Shown: positions 26,599 through 35,666, counted from the stretch's first letter. The stretch: DNA of 64,000 bases from Pseudoxanthomonas dokdonensis (GCF_001431405.1 NZ_LDJL01000009.1:1-64000), one strand, 5' to 3'. Numbers and translations: made by a program. Notes: generated by a model not told the origin, from the letters alone.

Positions 26599-27371
26599 GC
26601 CGCTGGTTGTTTGATCTGGGCAATACCCGCTTGAAAATCGCCCGCCTCGGTGACGATGGCCAGTTGCTCGACGTGAACGCCATTGCCCACGCCGGGCAGG
26701 ATTTCGCCGATGCGCTGGCGCGCAGCCTCGACGATGCGCATGGCCACGCGTATGTCGCCAGCGTCGCTTCAGCAGCATTGAACCAGCAACTGCGCGAGCA
26801 GTTGATCCAGCGTTTCAAGTGTATTTCGATGGCGCGCAGCAGCGCCGGCTGGGGCAGCACCTTGCGGATCGCTTACCCGGATCCGGCGCGGCTGGGCGTG
26901 GATCGCTTCCTGGCGATGCTCGGCGCGCGCATGCTCTGCAGCCAGGACGCCGTGCTGGTGGTGGGCATCGGCACCGCGGTGACGGTCGATCTGGTCGATG
27001 CCGACGGCCGCCACCACGGTGGCCTGATTGCCCCATCGCCAGCGCTGATGCGGCAATCGTTGCAGCAGGCTGCCGCGCAGCTGCCGGCCAGCGGCGGCGA
27101 GCCGCGGCCATTCGCCGACAACACCGCCGACGGGTTGGCGTCCGGTGCGCTGTTTTCCACGATTGGCTTGATCGAGCGCTGCCAGCGGCAGGCGTCGGAG
27201 CTGCTGCAGCAACCGGCACGGCTGATCCTGCATGGCGGCGGCGCGCCGCCGTTGTGGTCTTTTCTGCCAGCCAGCCAGCATGCACCGTCGCTGGTGCTGG
27301 AGGGACTAGCGGTCTGGGCGCGGGCGGGGCTTTCATCCGCCGCGGCGACCGATAGAATCGCTGCATGCTGA
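26595..27371 (+). CDS. coaX: Type III pantothenate kinase
   Basis: This 258-residue kinase of the ASKHA fold performs the first step of CoA synthesis. It shows the phosphate-binding LFDLGNTRLKIA at the N-terminus, the DRFLAMLGAR motif (catalytic Asp region) and GIGTAVTVDLVD. Type III enzymes resist CoA feedback and need a monovalent cation. The gene begins in ATGA overlap with birA and ends overlapping the SPOR-protein start by 7 bases, so the three are translated from one message. Confidence 0.94.
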   Translation: MSRWLFDLGNTRLKIARLGDDGQLLDVNAIAHAGQDFADALARSLDDAHGHAYVASVASAALNQQLREQLIQRFKCISMARSSAGWGSTLRIAYPDPARLGVDRFLAMLGARMLCSQDAVLVVGIGTAVTVDLVDADGRHHGGLIAPSPALMRQSLQQAAAQLPASGGEPRPFADNTADGLASGALFSTIGLIERCQRQASELLQQPARLILHGGGAPPLWSFLPASQHAPSLVLEGLAVWARAGLSSAAATDRIAAC

Positions 27372-28111
27372 CCCGTGCGCTGATCGTCCTGCTGCTGATC
27401 CTCAACCTTGGCGTGGCCGCCTGGTGGCTGCTGAAGCCGGCTGCCGTGGCCAGCGACGTACCGCTGCAGCCGTCCGGCATCCCGCAGCTGCAACTGGTAC
27501 CGGACTCGCCGCCGTCACCGGCACAGGCCGCAACCGTGGCTTCACCGGCAGCGCCAGCCAGCAACGTGGCCGAGCCTGCCCAGTCGGCACCCGTCGAACC
27601 TGCGCCGCAGCCGGCGGCAGCGACCCAAACCACGGCCGAGCCCGCACGCGCGGTATGCGTCAACCTCGGACCGTACCCGCAGCAGGCACAGGCCGAACAG
27701 GCCAGGCAACGACTCAGCGCCGCCAGCCAGCAGGCCAGCGTGCGCGAGGTCCCGGGCAGTGGCGCACGCCGGTATCGTGTGCTGTTGCCGGCGCGGGCAG
27801 ACAAGGCGACCGCACAGGCACTGGTGGAAAAAATCGGCCAGGCAGGCTTCAAGGACTATCTGCTGATCGGCGCCGGCAGCGAAGCCAACAGCATCGCCCT
27901 GGGCGTCTACGGCAGCCGCGACAGCGCGCTCAAGCGCCAGAGCGCGCTGCAGGCGGCGGGCTTCGACGCGCAGATTGTCGCCAGCGGTGAAAAGAACCCG
28001 TCGGAATGGTGGCTGGACCTGCGCACCGATGCTGCCGCCAATGTCGAGCAACTCAAGACCACCGCCGCCGCTGCCAGCGCACTGCAGCAGGCCTGCACCG
28101 TGCTGGGGTAG
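27365..28111 (+). CDS. Membrane-anchored SPOR-domain protein
   Basis: This 248-residue protein has one N-terminal transmembrane helix (about 5-23), a long Pro/Ala/Ser/Val-rich periplasmic linker (about 30-95) and a C-terminal SPOR-like domain (about 96-195, VCVNLGPYPQQAQAEQARQR and YRVLLPA), with a further partial repeat after it. SPOR domains bind denuded peptidoglycan at division sites, so an envelope or septal role is likely. It overlaps coaX by 7 bases in the birA-coaX operon. Confidence 0.85.
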   Translation: MLTRALIVLLLILNLGVAAWWLLKPAAVASDVPLQPSGIPQLQLVPDSPPSPAQAATVASPAAPASNVAEPAQSAPVEPAPQPAAATQTTAEPARAVCVNLGPYPQQAQAEQARQRLSAASQQASVREVPGSGARRYRVLLPARADKATAQALVEKIGQAGFKDYLLIGAGSEANSIALGVYGSRDSALKRQSALQAAGFDAQIVASGEKNPSEWWLDLRTDAAANVEQLKTTAAAASALQQACTVLG

Positions 28112-28153
28112 AATGGCCGCCCCGCGTCCTGGGCGCGGGGAGCCTTGTCGCAT

Positions 28154-28229
28154 GCCGCTTTAGCTCAGCTGGTAGAGCAACCGCCTTGTAAGCGGTAGGT
28201 CATCCGTTCGATTCGGATAAGCGGCACCA
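28154..28229 (+). tRNA. tRNA-Thr (anticodon UGU)
   Basis: The 76-nucleotide cloverleaf has acceptor arms GCCGCTT and AAGCGGC, D-arm GCTC...GAGC, anticodon stem ACCGC/GCGGT around loop CTTGTAA with anticodon TGT, T-loop TTCGATT, discriminator A and an encoded CCA end. It stands alone between the SPOR gene and the arginase gene. Confidence 0.97.
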
Positions 28230-28311
28230 CCTCATTGTTGCAGCGCCGCAGCGGCGTGTCCGTGCCAACCCGGCTAGACTCGTGGGTTGATGCAAACAAA
28301 TGAGGTTCCCG

Positions 28312-29235
28312 ATGAGTCACGTGTTTCCCCCTGTTTCGCTGATTGGCGTGCCCACCGACGTGGGTGCCGGCCATCGTGGTGCACGCATGGGGCCGGAGGC
28401 GCTGCGGATCGCCGGGCTGCAGGAAGCGCTGGCCGCGCGTGGGGTTGATGTCGTCGATGTCGGCAACGTCGATGGACCGCGCAACCCCTGGGTCGGACCG
28501 GTTGACGGCTACCGCCATCTCGATGAAGTGGTGGCCTGGAACCGCGGCCTGATGCAGGCCACCGCGCTGGAACTGGAAAAAGGCCGCCTGCCGATCATGC
28601 TCGGCGGCGATCATTGCCTGGCGATGGGCAGCATCACCGCCATTGCCCGCCATTGCCGCAATACCGGCAAGAAGCTGCGCATCCTGTGGCTGGATGCGCA
28701 TTCGGATTTCAACACCAGCAACGTCACCCCGTCCGGCAACATCCACGGCATGCCGGTGGCCTGCCTGTGCGGGATAGGGCCGCAGGCGCTGACCCACCTC
28801 GGCGGCGACGCGCCTGCGATCAGCGCCGACATGGTCCGCCAGATCGGCATCCGCTCGGTCGACCCGGAGGAAAAGCGCCTGATCCGCGAGAACAAGGTCG
28901 AGGTCTACGACATGCGCTATATCGACGAGGTCGGCATGAAGCGGACCATGGAAGCCGCGTTGGCCGGGGTTGATGACGATACCCATCTGCACGTCAGCTT
29001 CGACGTCGACTTCCTCGACCCCAGCATCGCTCCTGGCGTTGGCACCACCGTGATGGGGGGGCCCAATTACCGCGAGGCGCAGCTGGTCATGGAGATGATC
29101 GCCGACACCCGGCGGATGGGCTCGCTGGACATCGTCGAGCTCAACCCGGTGCTGGATCGCCGCAATCGCACCGCCAAGCTGGCCGTCGACCTGGTCGAGA
29201 GCCTGTTTGGCAAGTCCACCCTGATGCGCGACTGA
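28312..29235 (+). CDS. rocF: Arginase (ureohydrolase family)
   Basis: The 307-residue binuclear manganese enzyme hydrolyses arginine to ornithine and urea. Metal-binding motifs are complete: GGDHCLA, DAHSDFN, SFDVDFLDPSIAPG. The segment GNIHGMPVAC and the C-terminal ELNPVLD fit true arginases rather than agmatinases. The ATG at 28312 follows GAGG; an ATG four codons upstream (28300) is possible. It is preceded by tRNA-Thr and followed by small lipoprotein genes, so it looks monocistronic. A short inverted repeat (29244-29260) lies just after the stop. Confidence 0.93.
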   Translation: MSHVFPPVSLIGVPTDVGAGHRGARMGPEALRIAGLQEALAARGVDVVDVGNVDGPRNPWVGPVDGYRHLDEVVAWNRGLMQATALELEKGRLPIMLGGDHCLAMGSITAIARHCRNTGKKLRILWLDAHSDFNTSNVTPSGNIHGMPVACLCGIGPQALTHLGGDAPAISADMVRQIGIRSVDPEEKRLIRENKVEVYDMRYIDEVGMKRTMEAALAGVDDDTHLHVSFDVDFLDPSIAPGVGTTVMGGPNYREAQLVMEMIADTRRMGSLDIVELNPVLDRRNRTAKLAVDLVESLFGKSTLMRD

Positions 29236-29374
29236 CATCGGCTGCCAGCTAAACGCTGGCGGTGGCATTCACATCGCTTGCACACGCGGTTGCGCATCGT
29301 GGAGCCATCGTCGGACAGCGGCTGCACCAGCTGGGCCAACTGCGCGACGTCACTACCCATACAAGGAGCCCAGG

Positions 29375-29527
29375 ATGAAACGAGTCATTGCATTGATGAT
29401 GGTCGCGATGTTTTCCACCGCCGTGCTGGCGGGCTGCAACACCGTGGCCGGCGCCGGCCAGGATATCCAGAAGGCGGGCGACAAGATCGAAGACAAGGCC
29501 GATGACTGCAGCGACGGCAAGTGCTGA
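29375..29527 (+). CDS. Entericidin-like lipoprotein 1
   Basis: The 50-residue lipoprotein has lipobox LAGC and the entericidin A/B hallmark CNTVAGAGQDIQKAGDKIE. It ends in a Cys-containing tail (DDCSDGKC) that the second copy lacks. Entericidins are small membrane lipoproteins, in E. coli a stationary-phase antidote/toxin pair. ACAAGGAG lies before the ATG. A second entericidin gene follows 237 bases downstream on the same strand. Confidence 0.92.
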   Translation: MKRVIALMMVAMFSTAVLAGCNTVAGAGQDIQKAGDKIEDKADDCSDGKC

Positions 29528-29548
29528 GTCACGCTGACCGTTGCGGGT

Positions 29549-29609
29549 GTTGCCACTGACGAGGGTGGCAACGCCTGACCAAAGGGCCGGGCAACCGGCC
29601 CTTTGCTTT
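29549..29609 (+). terminator. Two consecutive hairpins after entericidin 1
   Basis: GTTGCCAC/GTGGCAAC (29549-29572) is followed by AAAGGGCCGG-GCAA-CCGGCCCTTT (29581-29604) and a short T-containing tail. The second, 10-bp stem is the likelier terminator. Confidence 0.65.
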
Positions 29610-29764
29610 GGCCCCAGCGCCTGAGGGTCCGCTGATATGTGAGATGGCTCGGGTAATAGTGCGTTACTGCGGGCCGTGGTTTAATTGCCACGCATCCTCG
29701 CGATGCTTGCCGGGGCCGGCTTCGCCGGTCCGGCAATCAGCCCGAACAAGACAAGGATAAAAGC

Positions 29765-29896
29765 ATGAAACGTTTCGCCTCTCTGTTGATGTTGTCTCTT
29801 TTTGCCGCAGCCGTACTCGCTGGCTGCAATACCATTGCTGGCGCCGGCAAAGATGTCCAGAAAGCGGGCGAGGCTGTCGAAGACGCCGCCAACTGA
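29765..29896 (+). CDS. Entericidin-like lipoprotein 2
   Basis: This 43-residue lipoprotein has lipobox LAGC and CNTIAGAGKDVQKAGEAVE, ending AAN. It is clearly paralogous to the first copy but shorter and without the cysteine tail. The two resemble the ecnA/ecnB pair in layout. ACAAGGAT lies upstream of the ATG, and a strong terminator follows 31 bases after the stop. Confidence 0.92.
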   Translation: MKRFASLLMLSLFAAAVLAGCNTIAGAGKDVQKAGEAVEDAAN

Positions 29897-29927
29897 TCCG
29901 CATTGCTGGCAGTTGTTGAACAAGAGG

Positions 29928-29955
29928 AACGGGCCTTCGGGCCCGTTTCTTTTTT
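29928..29955 (+). terminator. Rho-independent terminator after entericidin 2
   Basis: AACGGGCC-TTCG-GGCCCGTT forms an 8-bp stem with a stable UUCG tetraloop followed by TCTTTTTT. Confidence 0.9.
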
Positions 29956-30088
29956 GGCGTGCGCGGATCACGAAGCAAAGATTGCGCCGCGGGCCGCATT
30001 CAGGAGCGGCGATTTAACCCATTGCCAACAGCGGAATTGAGAGGCTGGTGATGCGGCGACCTGCCGCGAACAAAAGGAAAAAATTCCA

Positions 30089-30307
30089 ATGAACAAGGAC
30101 ATCATTGCCGGCAACTGGAAGCAGCTCAAGGGCAAGATCCAGGCCGAATGGGGCGAACTGACCGACGATGACTTCACCGTTGCCGAAGGCAATGCCGAAT
30201 ACCTGACAGGTCGTCTGCAGGAACGTTATGGCTGGGAGCTGGATCGCGCCGAGAAGGCAGTACGCGAGTTCGAGCGTCAGCTGAAATCCGAACATTTTGG
30301 CGAGTAA
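30089..30307 (+). CDS. CsbD-family stress protein 1
   Basis: The 72-residue CsbD-like protein starts with the family motif [20 protein letters not shown] and ends [13 protein letters not shown]. CsbD proteins are small, abundant general-stress proteins of unknown mechanism. AAAGGAAAAAA precedes the ATG. It is a tandem paralogue of the gene starting 232 bases downstream; the two proteins differ mainly in the C-terminal third. Confidence 0.95.
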   Translation: MNKDIIAGNWKQLKGKIQAEWGELTDDDFTVAEGNAEYLTGRLQERYGWELDRAEKAVREFERQLKSEHFGE

Positions 30308-30361
30308 GCGGCAGTATCGTCATCGTGCCGTCTTTGAGTCGCCGTGACGATCCTGCTCACG

Positions 30362-30388
30362 ACGGGCCTGCGGGCCCGTTTCATTTTT
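30362..30388 (+). terminator. Rho-independent terminator after CsbD 1
   Basis: ACGGGCC-TGCG-GGCCCGT stem followed by TTTCATTTTT. Confidence 0.85.
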
Positions 30389-30538
30389 CCGACGCAGGTA
30401 TTTTGAAACATGGGCGCACATGAACGGAAGGTGGTGATGCTAAGACGACGTTGACGCCGGTTTGACCCGCTAACAACGGATGCAGGTGGACACTGTTGTT
30501 GCGGACAATTTCACCGCAGTCCAAGAAAGGAAACCCTC

Positions 30539-30757
30539 ATGAACGAAGACATCATTGCTGGCAACTGGAAGCAGCTGAAGGGCAAGATCCAGGCGAAGTG
30601 GGGTGATCTGACCGATGACGATTTCAAGGTCGCCGAAGGCAACTCCGAATACCTCGCCGGTCGCCTGCAGGAACGTTATGGCTGGGATCGCGATCACGCG
30701 CAGACCGCGGTACGCGATTTCGAGCGCAGCCTGGAATCGGACTACCCGCGCAACTGA
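30539..30757 (+). CDS. CsbD-family stress protein 2
   Basis: The 72-residue protein is closely similar to the upstream CsbD copy through [16 protein letters not shown] and RLQERYGW, diverging after that ([18 protein letters not shown]). AAAGGAAACCC lies before the ATG. Having its own terminator upstream and downstream suggests separate transcription from copy 1. Confidence 0.95.
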   Translation: MNEDIIAGNWKQLKGKIQAKWGDLTDDDFKVAEGNSEYLAGRLQERYGWDRDHAQTAVRDFERSLESDYPRN

Positions 30758-30833
30758 CGAAGCGTCCGCATCACGGCGCCATCAGCTGCCGTGACGGCAT
30801 CGCCACACCAGCGAAGCCAAGATGAGCAAGGCA

Positions 30834-30870
30834 GGGCAACGGGCTGGGCTGGTCCGTTGCCCTTTTGTTT
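30834..30870 (+). terminator. Terminator after CsbD 2
   Basis: GGGCAACGG (30834-30842) pairs with CCGTTGCCC (30854-30862), followed by TTTTGTTT. Confidence 0.8.
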
Positions 30871-30972
30871 CCGGAATTGGCGACTTGTTCGCGACGCCGG
30901 CAGCGGTGCCGCGCCTGCGGGGAGCGAGAGCGTTAAACTAGGCGTTCGCAACGACCCCCACCCGATATCGCC

Positions 30973-32268
30973 ATGACCACCCGCGTTCTGACAGGCATCA
31001 CCACTTCCGGCACCCCGCACCTGGGCAACTACGTCGGCGCCGTGCGCCCGGCCGTGGCCGCCAGCCATGTGCAGGACAACGAAAGCTTCTACTTCCTGGC
31101 CGACCTGCACAGCCTGATCAAGGCCCAGGACCCGGCGCGCACACAGCGCTCGACCCTGGAAATCGCCGCCACCTGGCTGGCCTGCGGCCTGGACCCGGAC
31201 AAGGTCTGGTTCTATCGGCAGAGCGACATCCCGGAAATCACCGAGCTGACCTGGTATCTGACCTGCGTGGCCGGCAAGGGCATCCTCAACCGCGCCCACG
31301 CCTACAAGGCGGCGGTGGACAAGAATCGCGCCGACGGTGAGGACGATGATGCCGGGATCAATGCCGGACTGTTCATGTACCCGGTGCTGATGGCCGCCGA
31401 CATCCTTATTTTCAACGCGCATCGGGTCCCGGTCGGGCGCGATCAGATCCAGCATATCGAAATGGCCCGCGACTTCGGCCAGCGCTTCAACCATGTCTAC
31501 GGCCGTGATTACTTCACCCTGCCGGAAGTGGTGATCGACGAGAACGTGGCGACCCTGCCCGGCCTGGACGGGCGCAAGATGAGCAAGAGCTACGGTAACA
31601 CCATTCCGCTGTTTGCATCGCGCGATGAACTGAAGAAGCTGATCGCCTCCATCGTCACCGATTCGCGTGCACCTGGCGAGCCGAAGACGACCGAAGGCTC
31701 GGCCCTGTTCCAGTTGTACCAGGCGTTTGCCAGTCCGGCCGAGACCGCGGCGTTTGCCGGGGCGTTTGTTAACGGCATCGGCTGGGGCGATGCCAAGCAG
31801 CAGCTGTTCGAGCGGATCGATGCCGAAGTCGCGCCGCTGCGGGAAAAATACCAGGCGCTGATGGCGCGTCCGCAGGATATCGAGGCGGTGCTGCGCGACG
31901 GTGCCCAACGGCTACGGCAGCAATATGCGATGCCGCTGCTGAAGGACGTGCGCGAAGCAGTGGGCCTGCGCGATCTGTCGCAGGTCGCCACTACCGAACA
32001 GACAACCGTGGAAAAGCCATCGCTGCCGCAGTTCAAGCAGTACCGTGAGAAGGATGGCCGCTTCTATTTCAAACTGGTCGATGGCCACGGCGAGATGCTG
32101 CTGGCCAGCAGTGGTTTTGATTCGCCGAAGGAAGCCGGCCAGTTGATCGCGGTGATCAAGAAGGCGCGGCGGGCGGACGAACTGGAAACCCCGGTGATGG
32201 AACTGCACGCGCGCACCGACATCGTGCTGGCGGCCCTGCAGCAGTTGCGCGACGCGGCGGAAGCCTGA
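30973..32268 (+). CDS. trpS: Tryptophanyl-tRNA synthetase with C-terminal DUF1508-like extension
   Basis: This 431-residue class I synthetase charges tRNA-Trp. It carries TPHLGN (14-19, HIGH-type) and KMSKS (202-206) with the TrpRS core around them. Standard bacterial TrpRS is about 330-340 residues. The extra about 75 residues (from about 357: DGRFYFKLVDGHGEMLLAS) resemble a YegP/DUF1508 domain, joined by a charged linker (TTEQTTVEKPSLPQFKQYREK). Such long TrpRS proteins are known in Xanthomonas relatives and other proteobacteria; the function of the extension is unclear. The next gene starts within its stop codon (TGATG). Confidence 0.95.
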   Translation: MTTRVLTGITTSGTPHLGNYVGAVRPAVAASHVQDNESFYFLADLHSLIKAQDPARTQRSTLEIAATWLACGLDPDKVWFYRQSDIPEITELTWYLTCVAGKGILNRAHAYKAAVDKNRADGEDDDAGINAGLFMYPVLMAADILIFNAHRVPVGRDQIQHIEMARDFGQRFNHVYGRDYFTLPEVVIDENVATLPGLDGRKMSKSYGNTIPLFASRDELKKLIASIVTDSRAPGEPKTTEGSALFQLYQAFASPAETAAFAGAFVNGIGWGDAKQQLFERIDAEVAPLREKYQALMARPQDIEAVLRDGAQRLRQQYAMPLLKDVREAVGLRDLSQVATTEQTTVEKPSLPQFKQYREKDGRFYFKLVDGHGEMLLASSGFDSPKEAGQLIAVIKKARRADELETPVMELHARTDIVLAALQQLRDAAEA

Positions 32269-32567
32269 TGCCCTATCTGGCGGTCATCCTGTTCCTGCCG
32301 TGGTTCGTGTTGCTGGGCAGCCTGTTCTGGCTGTATCCGCGGCAACCACGGAATGCGCGCCGGCGGGCCTACGATGCAACCGTGCTGGTGCTGGCGCTGC
32401 TGCTGAGCGTGGCCGGCATGTTGTGGGGCTACCAGCTGGGCGCGGCCGACATCGGCACCGGCGCGATCTGGAAACAGGTGCTGGCGACGCTGGTGGCCTA
32501 CGGCGCGTTCCTGCTGGTCATGACCGTGGCCATTCCGCTGCGCAGCTGGTGGCTGGCGTCGCGTTGA
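32268..32567 (+). CDS. Small inner-membrane protein coupled to trpS
   Basis: This 99-residue protein has three hydrophobic segments (about 3-23, 36-56, 70-92) and a basic loop (PRQPRNARRRAYD). Its ATG overlaps the trpS stop by one base, so translation is coupled. I do not recognise a named family. Its length and topology suggest a conserved lineage-specific membrane protein of unknown role. Confidence 0.8.
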   Translation: MPYLAVILFLPWFVLLGSLFWLYPRQPRNARRRAYDATVLVLALLLSVAGMLWGYQLGAADIGTGAIWKQVLATLVAYGAFLLVMTVAIPLRSWWLASR

Positions 32568-32598
32568 TGTCGTTGCCCGTCGCCCGGCAAACGAAGCC

Positions 32599-33525
32599 AT
32601 GAATCACGGCATCCATATCGTCGATACCGCGTTCCAGCGTGATCATTTCGACGCTGCCTACCTGATTGTCGAGAACGGCCGTGCCGCGTTCATTGACTGC
32701 GGCACCAATCACTCGCAATCAAATCTGTTGCGGGCACTGGCCGATGCCGGCTGTACGCCGGCCGATGTCGATTGGCTGATCCTGACCCATGTCCACCTCG
32801 ATCACGCTGGTGGCGCTGGCAGCCTGATGCGCGCGCTGCCTAACGCGCGGCTGCTGGCGCATCCACGCGCCGCACCGCATATGATCGATCCCGGCAAACT
32901 GATCGCCGGCGCCACCGCTGTCTATGGCGAGCAGGAAATGCAGCGCAGCTACGGTGCAATAGTGCCAGTGGAGGCACAACGGGTGGTGGTCGCCAACGAC
33001 GGCGACGTGGTCGAGCTGGCCGGCCGGTCGCTGCTGTGCATCGACACCCCAGGCCACGCCAGCCATCACCAGTGCATCTGGGACCTGCGCAGCCGCAGCT
33101 GGTTCACCGGCGACACTTTCGGCCTGTCGTACCGCGAAATGGATGGGCCGCAAGGAGCGTACATCCTGCCGACGACGACACCGGTGCAGTTTGACCCGGA
33201 TGCGTTGAAGGCATCGATCAGCCGCTTGCTGGCACGCGAACCAGAGGCCATGTATCTGACCCACTACGGTCGTGTCGAGCAGCCATCGCGGCTGGCGCGG
33301 GATCTGTTCGAACAGATCGACGCGATGGTTGCGCTGGCACTGCAATACGAAGCGCACGACAACCGCCACCCGCGGCTGGTGCAGGCGTTGACGGACCTGT
33401 ACGTACGGCGTGCGCGTGAGCGGCAATGCCCGCTGGATGACAATGGCATCCGTGCATTGCTGGCGATGGATATCGAGCTCAACGCCCAGGGCCTCGAGGT
33501 CTGGCTGCAGCGGCGCAAGCGCTGA
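32599..33525 (+). CDS. Metallo-beta-lactamase-fold hydrolase
   Basis: The 308-residue MBL-fold protein has zinc motif HVHLDHAGG and further ligands in DTPGHASHH, FTGDTFGL and LTHYGR. A helical C-terminal tail (about 220-308) is longer than in minimal MBL hydrolases. It lies 31 bases after the small membrane gene and so may belong to the trpS transcript. The substrate is unknown; members act on thioesters, lactones or nucleic acids. Confidence 0.88.
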   Translation: MNHGIHIVDTAFQRDHFDAAYLIVENGRAAFIDCGTNHSQSNLLRALADAGCTPADVDWLILTHVHLDHAGGAGSLMRALPNARLLAHPRAAPHMIDPGKLIAGATAVYGEQEMQRSYGAIVPVEAQRVVVANDGDVVELAGRSLLCIDTPGHASHHQCIWDLRSRSWFTGDTFGLSYREMDGPQGAYILPTTTPVQFDPDALKASISRLLAREPEAMYLTHYGRVEQPSRLARDLFEQIDAMVALALQYEAHDNRHPRLVQALTDLYVRRARERQCPLDDNGIRALLAMDIELNAQGLEVWLQRRKR

Positions 33526-33589
33526 CGCGATTGGCGCGCGTTGAGCGCTGCGATCTAGACTGGACGACCTTTGCCGTCCGGAGAAGACG

Positions 33590-35260
33590 ATGTTGAAGCA
33601 GCGCAGCACGCGGTTATTGGCGGCCATCGCATTGTCGGCCACGGCAATGTCGGCGGCGGCGGCGCAGCCAGGCGGCAGTGCGGATGTCGACATCAGCGCC
33701 GACAATCTGACCCGGCATGTGCGGATGCTGGCATCGGATGCGTTCCAGGGCCGCGCACCGGCCACCGCCGGCGAAGACAGGACCATCGCCTACATCAGCC
33801 AGGCGTTCGCGGCCGCCGGCCTGCAGCCGGCCGGCGACCATGGCGGCTGGACCCAGGCGGTGCCGCTGGTACGCGCCAGCATCGACGGCGATGTCGAGGT
33901 TTCGGTCAGCTCGCATGGGCAGCGCCAGTCGCTGGTCAACGGCGACGACATCGTCGTGCAGACCCTCAAGCCGGTCGACGAGGTCGACATACGCGACGCA
34001 CCGCTGGTCTTTGTCGGCTATGGCGTGCATGCGCCGGAGCGGCAATGGGACGACTACAAAGGCGTTGATCTGAGCGGCAAGATTGCGCTGGTGCTGATCA
34101 ACGACCCTGACTTCGAAACCGCGCAGCCCGGTGCATTCGAAGGTCGCGGCATGACCTACTACGGCCGCTGGACCTACAAGTACGAAGAACTGGCGCGACA
34201 GGGTGCACTGGGCGCGATTATCGTCCACGAAACCGCGCCGGCCGCCTACGGCTGGGCTACGGTCCGCAGCTCCGGGCTGTCGCCGCGTTTCGACATCGTG
34301 CGTAGCGATGCGGAGCGCTACCACAGCACCGTGCGTGGCTGGATCCAGCGGGATCTGGCGGTCTCGCTGTTCAAGCAGGCGGGGCTGGATTTCGAAAAAC
34401 AGAAGCAACGCGCGCAGCAAGCCGGTTTCAGCCCGGTCGCGTTGCCGGAGACCAGCCTGTCGACCCGTTTCAAGGTCAAGCGCGAGCAGGTGGTGACCCA
34501 CAACGTGATCGGCAAACTGACCGGTAGCCAGCGTCCGGACGAGTCGGTGATCTATTCGGCGCACTGGGATGCCTACGGCGAGGGTGAAGCCGACGCCCAG
34601 GGTGACCATATCCGCCATGGCGCGGTCGACAACGCGACCGGGGTTGCCGCGGTACTGGAACTTGCCCGGGTCAGTGCGGCGGCGCCACGGCCCGCCCGTA
34701 CGCAGGTGTTCATGGCCTTGACCGCAGAGGAAATGGGCCTGCTGGGCGCCGAATACTATGTCGCCCATCCGTTGCTGCCGCTGCAGAAAACCGCGGCGGT
34801 GATCAATGTCGAAATGCTCAGCCCGGACGGCCCGACCCGCGACATCGCTTCATGGGGCAAGGGCCATGTATCGCTGGAGCAAGACCTGCAGCGCGTGGCC
34901 CGCGCGCACGGCCGGACCTATTCGCCGGATCCGAACCTGGAAGCCGGCTTCTTCTACCGCGCTGACCATTTCGCCTTCGCCCGTGGCGGAGTGCCGGCGA
35001 TCACCATCGGTGCCGGGCTGGACCGGATCGACGGTGGCGTGCAGGCCGGTCGTGCGCTGCGCGAGGCTTATTTCGCCAATTGCTATCACCAGCCCTGCGA
35101 CAACTGGAGCGGGCAATGGGATGCCAGCGGCCAGGTGCGGGATGTGGCGCTGATGTACGCGCTGGGCCATGGCATTGCCAACAGCCGCGAGTGGCCGGCG
35201 TGGTTGCCGGCATCCGAATTCGCCGCCACCCGCGCGGCCAGCGACGCCTCGCGGGACTGA
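33590..35260 (+). CDS. Exported M28-family zinc aminopeptidase
   Basis: The 556-residue protein has a signal peptide (about 1-24), a PA-like insertion (about 130-230) and an M28 peptidase domain with zinc ligands in SAHWDAYG, GAVDNATG, TAEEMGLLG and NVEMLS. The histidine of the last ligand lies in ADHFAF. Similar proteins in Xanthomonas relatives are periplasmic or secreted aminopeptidases. The ATG has GGAG upstream. It is convergent with the VOC gene, ending 22 bases from it. Confidence 0.9.
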   Translation: MLKQRSTRLLAAIALSATAMSAAAAQPGGSADVDISADNLTRHVRMLASDAFQGRAPATAGEDRTIAYISQAFAAAGLQPAGDHGGWTQAVPLVRASIDGDVEVSVSSHGQRQSLVNGDDIVVQTLKPVDEVDIRDAPLVFVGYGVHAPERQWDDYKGVDLSGKIALVLINDPDFETAQPGAFEGRGMTYYGRWTYKYEELARQGALGAIIVHETAPAAYGWATVRSSGLSPRFDIVRSDAERYHSTVRGWIQRDLAVSLFKQAGLDFEKQKQRAQQAGFSPVALPETSLSTRFKVKREQVVTHNVIGKLTGSQRPDESVIYSAHWDAYGEGEADAQGDHIRHGAVDNATGVAAVLELARVSAAAPRPARTQVFMALTAEEMGLLGAEYYVAHPLLPLQKTAAVINVEMLSPDGPTRDIASWGKGHVSLEQDLQRVARAHGRTYSPDPNLEAGFFYRADHFAFARGGVPAITIGAGLDRIDGGVQAGRALREAYFANCYHQPCDNWSGQWDASGQVRDVALMYALGHGIANSREWPAWLPASEFAATRAASDASRD

Positions 35261-35282
35261 GCGGACAAACTGGAGCGACGGC

Positions 35283-35666
35283 TCAGTCCCAGCGGTTGGT
35301 GTGTGGTCCGAACGGTTCGCGCTGTTGCCGGATCACGCAGAAACGGTGGCCACTGGGTGCTTCCATCAGCCACCAGCGTTTGACGAATTCGATCTTCCTG
35401 GCGCCCAGTTTTTCCAGCCGTTCGGCCTCGGCATCGACGTCGTCGGTTTCGATGTCCAGGTGGACATGCGAATGATGGCCGACGCGTTGCAGCAGCAGGA
35501 TCGGCTCGTCGCGTTCGGTTTGCAGCTCCGCGTACTGGCCATCGCCGTCACTGTCGAGGGTGGCGACCGGCTTGCCCAGGGCACGGCTCCAGAATTCGGC
35601 GGAGGCCTTGAGATCGTCGACCTGGCAATCCAGCACGAAGCTGGACAAACGGCTGTGATGGGGCAT
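35283..35666 (-). CDS. VOC-family (glyoxalase/dioxygenase fold) protein
   Basis: The 127-residue single-domain vicinal-oxygen-chelate protein has the paired beta-alpha-beta-beta-beta modules. HVHLDIETDDVDAEAERLEKLGA is the typical second-module start and the C-terminus ends in FCVIRQ. His and Glu ligand positions are present. The substrate cannot be told; related small VOC proteins act in resistance or detoxification. It stands between a convergent M28 gene and an SDR gene. Confidence 0.87.
   Translation of the reverse strand: MPHHSRLSSFVLDCQVDDLKASAEFWSRALGKPVATLDSDGDGQYAELQTERDEPILLLQRVGHHSHVHLDIETDDVDAEAERLEKLGARKIEFVKRWWLMEAPSGHRFCVIRQQREPFGPHTNRWD

Noticed and set aside
28165-29268. 367-codon minus-strand open frame opposite arginase
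   Set aside because: Antisense to a complete arginase and runs into the tRNA-Thr gene.
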